64,000 nt of DNA from NCBI GenBank assembly GCA_002919265.1, contig PKEY01000105.1, positions 1 to 64,000 of the forward strand. Reading direction: 5' to 3'. Positions 16,471 through 25,588 of the stretch are shown one piece after another. The notes beneath the pieces were generated by a model, which did not search any database, was not told the DNA's origin, and saw only the letters and a program-made list of their open reading frames with translations. Numbering within the stretch: the first letter of the stretch is position 1; every line of letters begins with the position of its first letter. The DNA comes from Hyphomicrobiaceae bacterium. GTDB taxonomy: Bacteria > Pseudomonadota > Alphaproteobacteria > Rhizobiales > Hyphomicrobiaceae. The translations under genes and the position numbers were made by a program.

Positions 16471-16986
16471 GTGAGACTGCTCCTTGTGCTGTCGTTCTTC
16501 CTCTTCTCCCTCGCCCAGGCGGTAGCCGAAGAGCCCACCAAAGCCATCGCGGATTGCAATCAATTCGAGGACAGTGCCCGGCAAATTAAAGGGTGTACTG
16601 AATTTATTCGTCTTGGGAAGGCGCTCGGCCCTAACCTGGCCGTGGCGTACACCAATCGCGGCATCGCCTATGCCGCGCAGGGCAATTTCAAACGCGCAAT
16701 TAGAGACTTCACCGAGGCAATCAAGCTCGCGCCCGATGATCCCCATCCGTACTACAATCGCGGCAACGCCTACTACGATCTGAAAAAATACGAGAAGGCG
16801 TTGGCGGACTACACCGCTGCTATCGAGCGGGGCCCTGAGATGGCTCTCGCCTACTACAATCGCGGGTTAGCCCATCAGCGGCTGGGCCATCGCAAGGAGA
16901 GCATTGAGGACTTTCAAAAGGCGCTGTCTCTCGACCCTAGCTCCCAGGCTGCCAGGGATCGTCTGCACAAGCTTGGTGTGCCGTGA
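16471..16986 (+). CDS. exported TPR-repeat protein
   Basis: A protein of about 171 residues with an N-terminal signal peptide (RLLLVLSFFLFSLAQA, cleavage near AVA-EE) and three consecutive tetratricopeptide repeats (YTNRGIAYAAQGNFKRAI, YYNRGNAYYDLKKYEKAL, YYNRGLAHQRLGHRKESI). TPRs bind other proteins; here in the periplasm. Cysteines flank the first repeat (ADCNQFE, KGCTEF). The GTG at 16471 has GGGAG at good distance; the ATG at 16465 and a longer frame from 16414 are alternatives. It is convergent with the MFS gene. Confidence 0.82.
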   Translation: MRLLLVLSFFLFSLAQAVAEEPTKAIADCNQFEDSARQIKGCTEFIRLGKALGPNLAVAYTNRGIAYAAQGNFKRAIRDFTEAIKLAPDDPHPYYNRGNAYYDLKKYEKALADYTAAIERGPEMALAYYNRGLAHQRLGHRKESIEDFQKALSLDPSSQAARDRLHKLGVP

Positions 16987-17001
16987 GGCGCCGGTCGTCC
17001 A

Positions 17002-17029
17002 GCGTCCGGCTGAATAGAAAGCCGGGCGC
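17002..17029. terminator. hairpin between convergent TPR and MFS genes
   Basis: GCGTCCGGCT (17002-17011) pairs with AGCCGGGCGC (17020-17029) through ten base pairs including one G-T. Neither side has a good T-run, so the role in termination is uncertain. Confidence 0.35.
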
Positions 17030-17059
17030 GAAAGCAATTGGTAATGCCTTAGCAGCTGG

Positions 17060-18331
17060 TCAGGCGAGCGCCAATCTCTGATTGCGTTGGCGTAGAAAGA
17101 GCCAGCCGATGATCGTCAGATTAAGTAGATTCCAGAGAACCCCGTTTATGAAAGCCGCCTCGTAGTTGCCGGTGAGGTCGTAGAGCGCTCCCGAAAGCCA
17201 TCCGCCGAGCGCCATGCCAATTGTGGTTGCCATCAGCACAATGCTGACGCGCGTGCCGGCCTGGTTCGGCGGGAAGTACTCCCGCACCACGATCGCGTAG
17301 CTCGGGACGATTCCGCCCTGGAATAACCCGAACAGGGCCGAGATCAGGTAAAGAGACGGCAAGCTATCGAACAGCAGATAAAGGAACAGAGCCACCCCCT
17401 GGAGGCCGGAGCCGAGAAGCACCGTCGCGACGCCTCCGATACGGTCTGCGATCCACCCCGACGCAAGCCTGCTGACGATGCCGAATCCCAGCATCAGCGA
17501 CAGCATTTCCGCGCCCCGGGCTGTGCCGTAGCCGAGATCGCCGCAATAGGCGACGATATGAACCTGCGGCATCGACATGGCCACGCAGCAGGCAATACCC
17601 GCCAAAGCCAGCAGGGCCATGAGCACGTTCGGAGACACGCCGAGCCTTGCCTTCGCCCCCATTGGCGCAGTTGAGGCTTCCGAAATCTCCATGTGTGGCG
17701 GCTTGCGGCGCAGCACCGCGACCAACGGCAGGACCGTCAGCAAGCAAAACATGCCGATGCCGAAGAAGGCTGATCGCCATCCGAAATTCTCGACGAAGTG
17801 CTGGATGATCGGCGGCCATACCGTCCCCGCGAGGTAATTGCCGCTGGCGCATATGGCTACAGCGATGCCACGCCTACGATTGAACCAGTGAGAGATGTCG
17901 GCGATCAGCGGAGCGAACATCGTGGAGCTGGCGGCGCCCACGAATAGCGCGTGCAAAACGGCAAATTGCCAGAGACTGCCGGCCTGGCTTGAGGCGATGT
18001 AGCCGAGGCCGAGCACAATGCCACTCACGATCGTCGGGTAAACGATGCCAATGCGGTCAACGAGCCGCCCGATGAGGATCCCGCCGATTGAGAAGCAGAT
18101 AAGCGTGAGCGTGTAGGGAAACGAAGCTCCAGCACGAGCAACACCGAACTCAGCCTCCACAGCGGGCAGCACGACAACGACGGCCCAAAAGCCGACCCCG
18201 CCGATTGTTGCAATGAACAAGGACGCGAACAGCCGAACCCACGCGTAGGTCGACTCGACTCCGCCCTCTGTGGAGCGGCTCCTGCCCGCCTCGTCCTGGA
18301 TGCTCACGTCCGAACTCCCGCTCACGACCAT
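17060..18331 (-). CDS. MFS transporter
   Basis: A 423-residue major-facilitator protein with 12 predicted membrane segments and a central cytoplasmic loop after RRKPPHMEIS. GRLVDRIG between segments 2 and 3 and SGWIADRIGG between 8 and 9 are the family loop motifs, and NFGWRSAFFGIG precedes segment 6. The overall pattern resembles the oxalate/formate antiporter or monocarboxylate branch, suggesting an organic anion substrate; this is inference. I chose the ATG at 18331; a TTG start at 18376 would add 15 residues. It is divergent from the ABC transporter operon. Confidence 0.87.
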   Translation of the reverse strand: MVVSGSSDVSIQDEAGRSRSTEGGVESTYAWVRLFASLFIATIGGVGFWAVVVVLPAVEAEFGVARAGASFPYTLTLICFSIGGILIGRLVDRIGIVYPTIVSGIVLGLGYIASSQAGSLWQFAVLHALFVGAASSTMFAPLIADISHWFNRRRGIAVAICASGNYLAGTVWPPIIQHFVENFGWRSAFFGIGMFCLLTVLPLVAVLRRKPPHMEISEASTAPMGAKARLGVSPNVLMALLALAGIACCVAMSMPQVHIVAYCGDLGYGTARGAEMLSLMLGFGIVSRLASGWIADRIGGVATVLLGSGLQGVALFLYLLFDSLPSLYLISALFGLFQGGIVPSYAIVVREYFPPNQAGTRVSIVLMATTIGMALGGWLSGALYDLTGNYEAAFINGVLWNLLNLTIIGWLFLRQRNQRLALA

Positions 18332-18587
18332 CTCGTTGCGCAAGCCGCCGGCCCGCGTCCGGCTTCGCCTGCCCAACAGTTAGTCACGTTTAGCCCATGC
18401 GCTGATCAACCGCGAGCCGATTTCAGGCGCCTCCAAAGCATGGCTTCTGTGCCACAAGCACACGACTTGATGACCGCCACTGTGGAGGCTGCTGCAACCA
18501 TACCTGTTGACATCGCGCTGATTGTTTCGGATTGGGACCGGCAAGCGGCAGCCCCGAGCCAAGGCAGAAACTATCGGAGAGGGAATT

Positions 18588-19625
18588 TTGGCGACGGTTG
18601 AGGTCATAGGTGTCAAGAAGAGCTGGGGCTCCAGCGTTGCCCTGGAGGGGATAACTTTCACCGCCGAAGCCGGAACCCTCGTCGCATTGCTCGGACCTTC
18701 AGGCTGCGGAAAGTCAACGACCCTGCGCCTCATCGCCGGTCTGGATACGGCCACGGATGGCAAGATCCTCATCAACGGCAAGGACGTGACCGATCTGCCG
18801 CCGGCCAAGCGCGGCGTGTCGATGGTCTTCCAGTCGTATGCTCTCTTCCCGCACCTGACCGTCAAAGAGAATATTCTTTTCGGCCTGAAGGTGCGAAAAG
18901 TTCCGGCAGCTGAGCAGCAGGCGCGCCTCAAGCGTGCCGCGGAAATTCTGGGGCTCGAGAAGCTGCTCGACCGCAAGCCGTCCCAGCTTTCAGGCGGCCA
19001 GCAGCAGCGCGTAGCCCTCGGCCGGGCGATCGTTGCCGAGACGCCCGTTTGCCTGATGGACGAACCGCTGTCCAACCTCGACGCCAAGCTGCGCAACGAG
19101 ATGCGTCGCGAAATCCGCGCGCTCCAGCAGCGGCTCGGCATCACGATGCTGTACGTCACACACGATCAGGTGGAGGCCATGACAATGGCCGATCAGGTCG
19201 TGCTGATGAACGCCGGACACATTGAGCAGGATGGAACGCCAGAAATGCTCTACGAGCGGCCGGCGACCATTTTCACCGCGCAATTCATCGGAACGCCACC
19301 GATGAACATCCTCAAGTTCGCCCGCATCGAAGATCCCGATGGTTGGCTTGCGCGGCTCACCGTACCAGATCGTGACCGCTCGACCATCGCCCTCGGTGTC
19401 AGGCCGGAATCGCTGCGGATCGAGGATCAGGGCCTGCCAGCCACGGTCCAGTCCGTCGAATACCTGGGGGCCGACAGCCTCATCGAGACGACAGTCAACG
19501 GTGAACGTGCCGTTGTTCGCGCCAGCGGAAATACACGCGTCCGGCCCGGCGACGTGATACGACTTGCTTGGGACTCAGGCGCCACTCACTGGTTCGACCT
19601 GTCATCCGGCTTTCGTATTGGGTGA
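18588..19625 (+). CDS. ABC transporter ATP-binding protein, UgpC/MalK type
   Basis: A 345-residue ATPase for a carbohydrate- or glycerol-phosphate-type importer. Walker A GPSGCGKST is at residues 36-44, followed by LSGGQQQRVALG and MDEPLSNLDAKLR. A TOBE-type C-terminal domain (from about 235, with ALGVRPESLRI) is typical of the MalK/UgpC subgroup. The TTG at 18588 after GGAGAGGG gives the standard start (M)ATVEVIGVKKSWG; a TTG at 18522 is the alternative. It opens a four-gene operon with a binding protein and two permeases. A consensus-like TTGACA (18507-18512) lies upstream, but no clear -10 element is seen. Confidence 0.93.
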   Translation: MATVEVIGVKKSWGSSVALEGITFTAEAGTLVALLGPSGCGKSTTLRLIAGLDTATDGKILINGKDVTDLPPAKRGVSMVFQSYALFPHLTVKENILFGLKVRKVPAAEQQARLKRAAEILGLEKLLDRKPSQLSGGQQQRVALGRAIVAETPVCLMDEPLSNLDAKLRNEMRREIRALQQRLGITMLYVTHDQVEAMTMADQVVLMNAGHIEQDGTPEMLYERPATIFTAQFIGTPPMNILKFARIEDPDGWLARLTVPDRDRSTIALGVRPESLRIEDQGLPATVQSVEYLGADSLIETTVNGERAVVRASGNTRVRPGDVIRLAWDSGATHWFDLSSGFRIG

Positions 19626-19670
19626 GTAGGCGACCCAGAAGGTCCGATCTAGCAAGGGAGGTACATCCAG

Positions 19671-20945
19671 ATGCGTAGACGTGAATTCTTGAAAGGCACC
19701 GCTGCGGCCGCGGGTGCGGTCATCGCGGCGCCGTCCATCTCCAGAGCTGCCAAGCTCGAGGTCTCGTTCTACTATCCTGTTGCCGTCGGCGGCCCGATCA
19801 CCAAGCTCATCGACGCCTACGCCCGGGATTTCGAGAAAGAGAACCCGGACATCAAGCTGAACCCGATCTACGCGGGCACCTATCAGGAGACGATCGTCAA
19901 GGCCCTGACCGCGCACAAGAGCGGCGTGCCTCCGACGACCTCGGTGCTTCTGTCGACAGACATGTTCACGCTCATCGACGAGGAAGCGATCGTCCCGATC
20001 GATGACTTCGTAAAGACGGAAGAAGACAAGAAGTGGCTGGCCAGCTTCTTCCCGGCCTTCATGCTCAACAGCCAGACGGGCGGCAAGACCTGGGGCGTTC
20101 CGTTCCAGCGCTCCACCATCGTGCTCTACTGGAACAAGGAGCTGTTCAAGGAAGCGGGCCTCGACCCCGAAACGCCGCCGGCCAACTGGACCGAACAGGT
20201 CGAGTTTGCAAAGAAGCTGACCAAGGACGGTCAGTGGGGCATCCAGGTGCCATCCTCCGGCTTCCCGTACTGGCTCTTCCAGGCGTTCGCGATCCAGGCC
20301 GGCGCCGTCCTGATGAACCAGGAGGGTAACGAGACCTATTACGACAAGCCGGAAGTCATCGAGGCGCTGGAGTACTGGGTCAGCCTCTCCCGCGAGCACA
20401 AGGTTCATCCGCCGGGCATCGTCGAGTGGGGCACGACGCCGAAGGACTTCTTCGAGCGCAAGTGCGCCATGATGTGGACCACCACCGGCAACCTCACCAA
20501 TGTGCGCAACAATGCCAAATTCCCGTTCGGCGTCGCCATGCTGCCCGCGGGCAAGCGGCGCGGCAGCCCGACCGGCGGCGGCAACTTCTACATCTCCAGC
20601 AAGGCCGGCAAGTCCGAGCAGGAGGCGGCGTTCAAGTTCATCCAGTGGTGCACCTCGCCTGAGCGCGCCGCCCAGTGGTGCGTGGACACCGGCTACGTTG
20701 CCGTGCGGCCTGACTCGTGGGAGACGCCCGTGCTCAAGAAGTACGTGGAGGAGTTCCCGCAGGCGGCTGTCGCCCGCGACCAGCTCGAGTTCGCTGTGGC
20801 CGAGCTTTCGACACACGAGAACCAGCGCGTTACCAAGGCACTGAACGATGGCCTACAGGCGGCTCTCACCGGCTCCAAGACACCGGCGCAAGCCATGAAG
20901 GATTCGCAGGCTGAGGCCGAGCGTATCCTGAGGGCCTATCGCTGA
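19671..20945 (+). CDS. ABC transporter extracellular solute-binding protein, Tat-exported
   Basis: A 424-residue binding protein of the family that includes UgpB and maltose-type receptors. It begins with a twin-arginine signal, RRREFLKG at residues 2-9, followed by a hydrophobic stretch and a probable cleavage after SRA near residue 26. Segments such as VPFQRSTIVLYWNKELFKEAG and CAMMWTTTGNL are typical of the family. Tat export suggests folding before export. The ligand is probably a sugar or a glycerophospho compound; sequence alone does not say. A ribosome-binding site AGGGAGG precedes the ATG. Confidence 0.93.
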   Translation: MRRREFLKGTAAAAGAVIAAPSISRAAKLEVSFYYPVAVGGPITKLIDAYARDFEKENPDIKLNPIYAGTYQETIVKALTAHKSGVPPTTSVLLSTDMFTLIDEEAIVPIDDFVKTEEDKKWLASFFPAFMLNSQTGGKTWGVPFQRSTIVLYWNKELFKEAGLDPETPPANWTEQVEFAKKLTKDGQWGIQVPSSGFPYWLFQAFAIQAGAVLMNQEGNETYYDKPEVIEALEYWVSLSREHKVHPPGIVEWGTTPKDFFERKCAMMWTTTGNLTNVRNNAKFPFGVAMLPAGKRRGSPTGGGNFYISSKAGKSEQEAAFKFIQWCTSPERAAQWCVDTGYVAVRPDSWETPVLKKYVEEFPQAAVARDQLEFAVAELSTHENQRVTKALNDGLQAALTGSKTPAQAMKDSQAEAERILRAYR

Positions 20946-20998
20946 CGAAGGACGCCGGCGGGTTTTCATCGCCCGCCGGCAATCTCCGAGGACCACGG

Positions 20999-21874
20999 AT
21001 GAAGCGCTCGACGGCAGCAATCCACGGTTGGCTTCTTCTCCTGCCGGCAATGGCCATTCTGGCCTTGTTCACGCACTGGCCGGCCTTCGCCACGCTGATC
21101 GACAGCTTCTTCTCGACACCGCGACCTCGGCGGCCACAGCGCTTCGTTGGCCTCGAGAACTACGAGGTGATGCTGAGCGACCCGGTCTTCTGGCAAGCCG
21201 TGTCGAACAATCTCTGGTTCGCCGCCTGGACCATCCCGGCCTCAATTATCCTCGCCATGCTGATGGCCGTGCTGGTCAACGACCGCATCTTCGCTCGCGG
21301 TTTCGTGCGCATGGCATATTTCACACCGACCGTGCTGCCGATGATTGCGGTGGCCAACATCTGGCTGTTTTTCTACACGCCGCAGTACGGCCTGCTGGAG
21401 CAGATCCTCGGCTTCTTCGGCTTTCCTTCGCACAACTGGCTCGGCTCGAAAGACACGGCGCTCGCGGCGGTGACAGTCGTCGCGATCTGGAAGGAAGCCG
21501 GCTTCTTCATGATTTTCTACCTGGCCGCGCTGCAACAAATACCGCCTCACCTCGCGGAGGCCGCGGCGCTGGAGGGCGCCTCGCGCTGGACCTACTTCCG
21601 CCGAGTGCAGTTCCCGCTGTTGATGCCGACCACTCTGTTCGTGCTCATCAACGCGGTGATCAACGCCTTCCGCATGGTTGACCACCTGTTCGTGCTGACG
21701 CGCGGCGGACCGGACAACGCGACGACCCTGCTTCTCTATTATATCTACGAGGTTGGCTTCAGCTTCTGGGATACGTCGTATGCCGCGTCGCTGACGATGG
21801 TGCTTCTGGCCGTGCTCGCCTTCACAGCACTCGTCCAGTACGGCGTTCTTGAAAAGCGGGTCCACTATCGATGA
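20999..21874 (+). CDS. ABC transporter permease, UgpA/MalF type
   Basis: A 291-residue inner-membrane permease with six predicted membrane segments. The cytoplasmic EAA loop that contacts the ATPase reads EAAALEGAS (about residues 186-194) followed by FRRVQFPLL. The N-terminus MKRSTAAIHGWLLLLPAMAIL begins with the first segment. It overlaps the next permease gene by four bases (ATGA), indicating coupled translation. It pairs with the following UgpE/MalG-type subunit. Confidence 0.92.
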   Translation: MKRSTAAIHGWLLLLPAMAILALFTHWPAFATLIDSFFSTPRPRRPQRFVGLENYEVMLSDPVFWQAVSNNLWFAAWTIPASIILAMLMAVLVNDRIFARGFVRMAYFTPTVLPMIAVANIWLFFYTPQYGLLEQILGFFGFPSHNWLGSKDTALAAVTVVAIWKEAGFFMIFYLAALQQIPPHLAEAAALEGASRWTYFRRVQFPLLMPTTLFVLINAVINAFRMVDHLFVLTRGGPDNATTLLLYYIYEVGFSFWDTSYAASLTMVLLAVLAFTALVQYGVLEKRVHYR

Positions 21875-22713
21875 GCGGCGCAGCTTCATACGGCCCTTAC
21901 GAGCCACGTGGCAGCGGGCGGGTGCTGGAAAGCGTCGCCGCCTGGATGTTGGCCATCCTCTGGATTCTGCCACTCGCCTATGCGGTGTGGACTGCCTTTC
22001 ACCCTGCGGAGTACTCCGCGCGCTTTGACCTTACCGCGCCACTCACGCTCGAGAACTTTGCTCGTGCGTGGTCGGCAGCGCCCTTCGCGCGGTATTTCCT
22101 GAACACGGTGATCCTCGTCGCCCTTGTGCTGGTGTGCCAGCTCATCCTCTGTACGCTCGCGGCCTACGCTTTCGCGCGTTACGAGTTTCCGGGCAGCTCC
22201 ATTGCCTTCGCGCTCGTGTTGGCCCAGCTCATGATCATGCCGGACGTGCTGATCGTCGAGAACTACAAGACGCTCAACAAGTTGGGCCTCGTGGACTCGA
22301 TCCCCGCGATCGCGCTGCCCTATATCGCATCGGCCTTCGGCATCTTCCTGCTGCGGCAGACCTTCAAGACCGTGCCGAAAGAGCTCGATGACGCCGCTCG
22401 CGTTGAGGGCGCCTCGGCCTTGCAGACTCTGCTCAAGGTGTATGTGCCGCTCGCCAGACCGGTATATCTTGCCTACGGCCTGGTTTCAGTCAGCTACCAC
22501 TGGAACAACTTCCTGTGGCCCCTCATCATCACGAGCTCCGTGGAATCACGGCCGTTGACCGTCGGCCTTCAGGTATTCTCCTCGACCGACCAGGGGATCG
22601 ACTGGGCCATCATCTGCGCAGCAACCCTGATGACTTCGGCACCGTTGCTCGTCGGCTTCCTGCTCTTCCAGCGTCAGTTCGTGCAGAGCTTCATGCGGGC
22701 AGGGATTCGCTGA
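21871..22713 (+). CDS. ABC transporter permease, UgpE/MalG type
   Basis: A 280-residue inner-membrane permease with six predicted segments. The EAA loop reads DDAARVEGASALQTLLKVYVP, and the C-terminus RQFVQSFMRAGIR has the typical G-hydrophobic/basic end of MalG-like subunits. It closes the four-gene operon and ends five bases from the convergent VOC gene, leaving no room for a separate terminator. Confidence 0.92.
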   Translation: MSGAASYGPYEPRGSGRVLESVAAWMLAILWILPLAYAVWTAFHPAEYSARFDLTAPLTLENFARAWSAAPFARYFLNTVILVALVLVCQLILCTLAAYAFARYEFPGSSIAFALVLAQLMIMPDVLIVENYKTLNKLGLVDSIPAIALPYIASAFGIFLLRQTFKTVPKELDDAARVEGASALQTLLKVYVPLARPVYLAYGLVSVSYHWNNFLWPLIITSSVESRPLTVGLQVFSSTDQGIDWAIICAATLMTSAPLLVGFLLFQRQFVQSFMRAGIR

Positions 22714-22717
22714 CCTT

Positions 22718-23746
22718 TCAGTCCTGCACGATGACAATGTGTACCCCGAGGGCCTCGGACTCGTCGATGAGCAGATGAGTTGGGTTGATAGCGCCCAATC
22801 TTAACCCGTTGCTGAGCAGGAAATAGCGCGTCTTATCGAGATCTTCGGAGGTCAGGGTAATTGCGCCGACCGCTGGCATCGGAGGCCGCGACACTCGCCC
22901 AAAATGCTCAGCGCCCCCGCGGGCGTCAACAAAGCGAAGCTGGCCGCGATCGAGCCGGACCACAAGGCTGTTTCCATCGAGCTCGACAGCCCTCCCGACG
23001 AAGCGGGCGTACCGGTTGGCCGCTTCTATCGGATCGGCAGTGACGATCGCAGCTTCGAGAAGCCCCACGATCCCGTTCTGGGTGGCGATGTAGCGATCCT
23101 GCCAGACGTGCTCTGGGGTGTGATGGGTCAATACTTGCGCCCGCGCTTCCGGAAATAGCTCGAACGCGGCGCGAACCACCGTGAACGCGGCCTCGGCCTC
23201 CGTCCCGTCGGCAGCCTCCACCTTTCGCTTCAGATGGACGGTGGGTTGCAGATCGAAGCCGCGCGCCGCGATCTGACGGGTCGCCTCGGAAGCATCGCTG
23301 ACTGTAAACGCGATGAGGTGCACGCCCGTGTGATGGTCGAGGGCTTTGCGCATGTGCCGGGTCACCGGCGTGTCGACGCCATCTACCGGCGTTAGGATCT
23401 CAAGATACCCCCGCCTCAGGATGGCCAGTCGATTGGCGCTCCCCACCAGATTGAGCTCACCGGTGTCAGGTTCCCGGTTGCCGTGAATGGCATAGGGTGT
23501 GAGCGGAAAGCCGAGCCTCTCGAAAACGGGCGCGGCCTGACTGATGTCCGGCACCATCCACGCCACGTGATCCAGGAAGATCTGGCCAAATTCCGGCAGC
23601 TGAGGACTCGCGGCAAGCTTGGGCACTGGAGCATCCCTGGTGCGAGGATTTGCAGGCCTGAGGGGGCGCTTTGGAGCGCCCCACAACGGGTACCTTCCTG
23701 CGGTCACTTGCGCAACCGCCTTCAGCTGGATCCCGCTCCTGTTCAT
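22718..23746 (-). CDS. VOC (glyoxalase-like) domain protein
   Basis: A protein of up to 342 residues with a glyoxalase-like fold. IFLDHVAWMVPDISQAAPVFERLGF (read as two overlapping short blocks) marks the first beta-alpha-beta unit near residue 57, and RYARFVGRAVELDG with a second module follows. A histidine in DHVAW and a glutamate in YLEILTP are in positions that usually bind metal. Substrate is unknown. No ribosome-binding site supports the ATG at 23746, and the first 45 residues are basic and low in family similarity, so the true start may lie nearer 23623. Its closeness to methylglyoxal synthase invites a methylglyoxal link, but it is not glyoxalase I. Confidence 0.75.
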   Translation of the reverse strand: MNRSGIQLKAVAQVTAGRYPLWGAPKRPLRPANPRTRDAPVPKLAASPQLPEFGQIFLDHVAWMVPDISQAAPVFERLGFPLTPYAIHGNREPDTGELNLVGSANRLAILRRGYLEILTPVDGVDTPVTRHMRKALDHHTGVHLIAFTVSDASEATRQIAARGFDLQPTVHLKRKVEAADGTEAEAAFTVVRAAFELFPEARAQVLTHHTPEHVWQDRYIATQNGIVGLLEAAIVTADPIEAANRYARFVGRAVELDGNSLVVRLDRGQLRFVDARGGAEHFGRVSRPPMPAVGAITLTSEDLDKTRYFLLSNGLRLGAINPTHLLIDESEALGVHIVIVQD

Positions 23747-23875
23747 TCGATTGGATGCGGCGTCTTGACACCGACGGAAGCCTAGGACATCCTGCCGCAG
23801 TCGATGTAAGGGCCGGCGTTCGAACGAGAAGACGGCTACTAATCTGACGGTCCAAGTCTGGGGAGAAAACGGTGC

Positions 23876-23911
23876 CGGGAACGACGTACCCCGTCGTTCC
23901 CGTTTGTTTTT
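23876..23911 (+). terminator. strong intrinsic terminator with no upstream gene on its strand
   Basis: A perfect 11-base stem, CGGGAACGACG (23876-23886) and CGTCGTTCCCG (23892-23902), with loop TACCC and the tail TTTGTTTTT. It points along the plus strand in the 249-base gap upstream of mgsA, where no protein gene precedes it on that strand. It may end a small RNA or act as an attenuator for mgsA. Confidence 0.75.
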
Positions 23912-23995
23912 GCGAAGTGTCGGGGAGCGGTTGATCCCTGAGCCGCGGGAAACAATTACTTTCGGTTAATCCCATCAACTTGATGGCCGCGTCGT

Positions 23996-24412
23996 ATGAA
24001 GAAGGTCGCTCTCGTCGCCCACGATGCCCGCAAGCCCGTCCTGGTCGAATGGGTGGGCCGGCACCTGGACGTTTTCCGCCAGCTCGATCTGGTCGCGACG
24101 GGCACGACCGGGACTGTTCTGCTGGAGCACTATCCCGAGCTGCGTCTCGAAAAACTCGCGAGTGGTCCACGCGGTGGCGACCAGCAAATAGGCTCGCGCA
24201 TCGTCGCCAACGAGATCGACATGGTATTTTTCTTCATCGATCCGCTGACGCCGATGCCTCACGACGTCGACGTCAAGGCGCTGCTGCGCCTATCGATCCT
24301 TTACGACATACCTCTGGCGTGTGCACCACGCTCCGCGGACATCCTCATCGAAAGCCTTCGCAAGGATATGGCGCGGCGCGCCGCACAGTCAGAAGGTGGC
24401 GCCCTAGTCTGA
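23996..24412 (+). CDS. mgsA: methylglyoxal synthase
   Basis: A 138-residue MgsA, converting dihydroxyacetone phosphate to methylglyoxal and phosphate in the cytoplasm. Comparison with the E. coli enzyme from memory places His9 (VAHD), Asp62 (GGDQQ), His89 and Asp92 (PHDVD) at the equivalents of His19, Asp71, His98 and Asp101, with correct spacing. TGTTGT phosphate-binding segment is present. It is shorter than the E. coli protein (152) and lacks its C-terminal tail. The last nine bases overlap the convergent acyl-CoA dehydrogenase gene. A terminator-like hairpin lies upstream. Confidence 0.93.
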   Translation: MKKVALVAHDARKPVLVEWVGRHLDVFRQLDLVATGTTGTVLLEHYPELRLEKLASGPRGGDQQIGSRIVANEIDMVFFFIDPLTPMPHDVDVKALLRLSILYDIPLACAPRSADILIESLRKDMARRAAQSEGGALV

Positions 24413-25588
24413 TTTGTTCGACCACTTCCGCTCGACGATCCGACGCCCGAGGGCCCACCGGTGAACTTCGGACGGGCCGTCGTAAATGCGGAAGGCGCGC
24501 ACGTCGCGGAAAATGCGCTCGACGACTGTATCCCGCGTAAGCCCCATGCCGCCCAGGATCTGCAGCGAGCGGTCGACGACGCGATTGATGGCCTCTGAGC
24601 AGATCACCTTCGCCATGGAGCTTTCGGATGAGGCGCGGTGCCCCTGGTCGAGCAGCCAGGCGCAATGGCGAATGGCAAGTCGGCTCACGTGCATGTCCAT
24701 GACGTTGTCGGCCAGCATGAAGCTCACACCCTCGTGCGCACCAAGCGGCTTGCCGAACGCCATGCGAATGCGTGCGTACTCCGAAGCGATATCGTGCGCC
24801 CGCTGCGCCGAGCCCAGCCACCGCATGCAGTGGGTGAGCCGCGCCGGTGCGAGCCTCACCTGCGCATAGCGGAAGCCCTGTCCGATTTCGCCGAGAACGG
24901 CATCGCCCGGGAGGCGCAGATCCTCGATTTCGATGACCGCGTGGCCGCCCATGAACGAGGAATCCATGGTATCCAGCGTGCGAACGATCCTGAATGCCGG
25001 GTTCGGAAGATCGGCGAGGAACATGGTGGCGTCGTTGGGATCATCGCCCGTCCGCGCCATGATGATCGCGAAGGCCGCGCCTTCGGCTCCCGTAATGAGC
25101 CATTTCCTGCCGCGGATAATGAACCCGTTGCCGTCCCTTTCGGCGCGGGTGCTCAGCATGTTGGGGTCTGAGCCTGCGCCCGGATGCGGCTCCGTCATGG
25201 CGAAGCAGGAGCGCACCTCACCGGTCGCGAGCGGACGCAAATAGCGCTCCTTTTGCTCCGGATTGGCCACCTGCTCCAAAAGATGGATGTTGCCCTCATC
25301 CGGCGCCTGGCAGTGTAACGCGGCAGGTCCGAGCATCGAGTATCCCGCCGCCTCGAAAACGACCGCCTTGCCGACATGACTGAGGCCCAAGCCGCCGTAC
25401 TCCTTCGGCGCATGGATCGACAGGAGGCCTGCCTCCCGCGCCTTGCCCGTCAGCTCCCGTCGAAGCTCCTCGCTCGGACCGTGCGCCGTCCATCTCGGAT
25501 CGTTTTCGTAGGGGATGATTTCCTTTTTGACGAACGCGAGAACGCGCTCTCCCAGTTCTTCCAGCTCATTGGGCAGCGAGAAATCCAT
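24404..25588 (-). CDS. acyl-CoA dehydrogenase family protein (ACAD10/11-like)
   Basis: A 394-residue FAD enzyme of the acyl-CoA dehydrogenase family. FAMTEPHPGAGSDP (flavin/substrate loop), RKWLITGAEGA and the C-terminal block MAKVICSEAINRVVDRSLQ with QILGGMGLTRD are typical. At the usual catalytic-base position the motif reads IYDGPSEVHRW, with aspartate where medium-chain enzymes have glutamate; this pattern is known from ACAD10/11-like proteins. Substrate is unknown. The gene stands alone and is divergent from the sugar-acid operon by 207 bases. Confidence 0.92.
   Translation of the reverse strand: MDFSLPNELEELGERVLAFVKKEIIPYENDPRWTAHGPSEELRRELTGKAREAGLLSIHAPKEYGGLGLSHVGKAVVFEAAGYSMLGPAALHCQAPDEGNIHLLEQVANPEQKERYLRPLATGEVRSCFAMTEPHPGAGSDPNMLSTRAERDGNGFIIRGRKWLITGAEGAAFAIIMARTGDDPNDATMFLADLPNPAFRIVRTLDTMDSSFMGGHAVIEIEDLRLPGDAVLGEIGQGFRYAQVRLAPARLTHCMRWLGSAQRAHDIASEYARIRMAFGKPLGAHEGVSFMLADNVMDMHVSRLAIRHCAWLLDQGHRASSESSMAKVICSEAINRVVDRSLQILGGMGLTRDTVVERIFRDVRAFRIYDGPSEVHRWALGRRIVERKWSNKSD

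Noticed and set aside
19602..20816. 404-codon minus-strand frame opposite the ABC binding protein
   Set aside because: It lies opposite a well-supported Tat-exported binding protein and has no domain pattern.
22718..23746. Naming the VOC protein as glyoxalase I (gloA)
   Set aside because: It is much longer than GloA and the usual four metal ligands cannot be picked out with confidence; nearness to mgsA alone is not enough.
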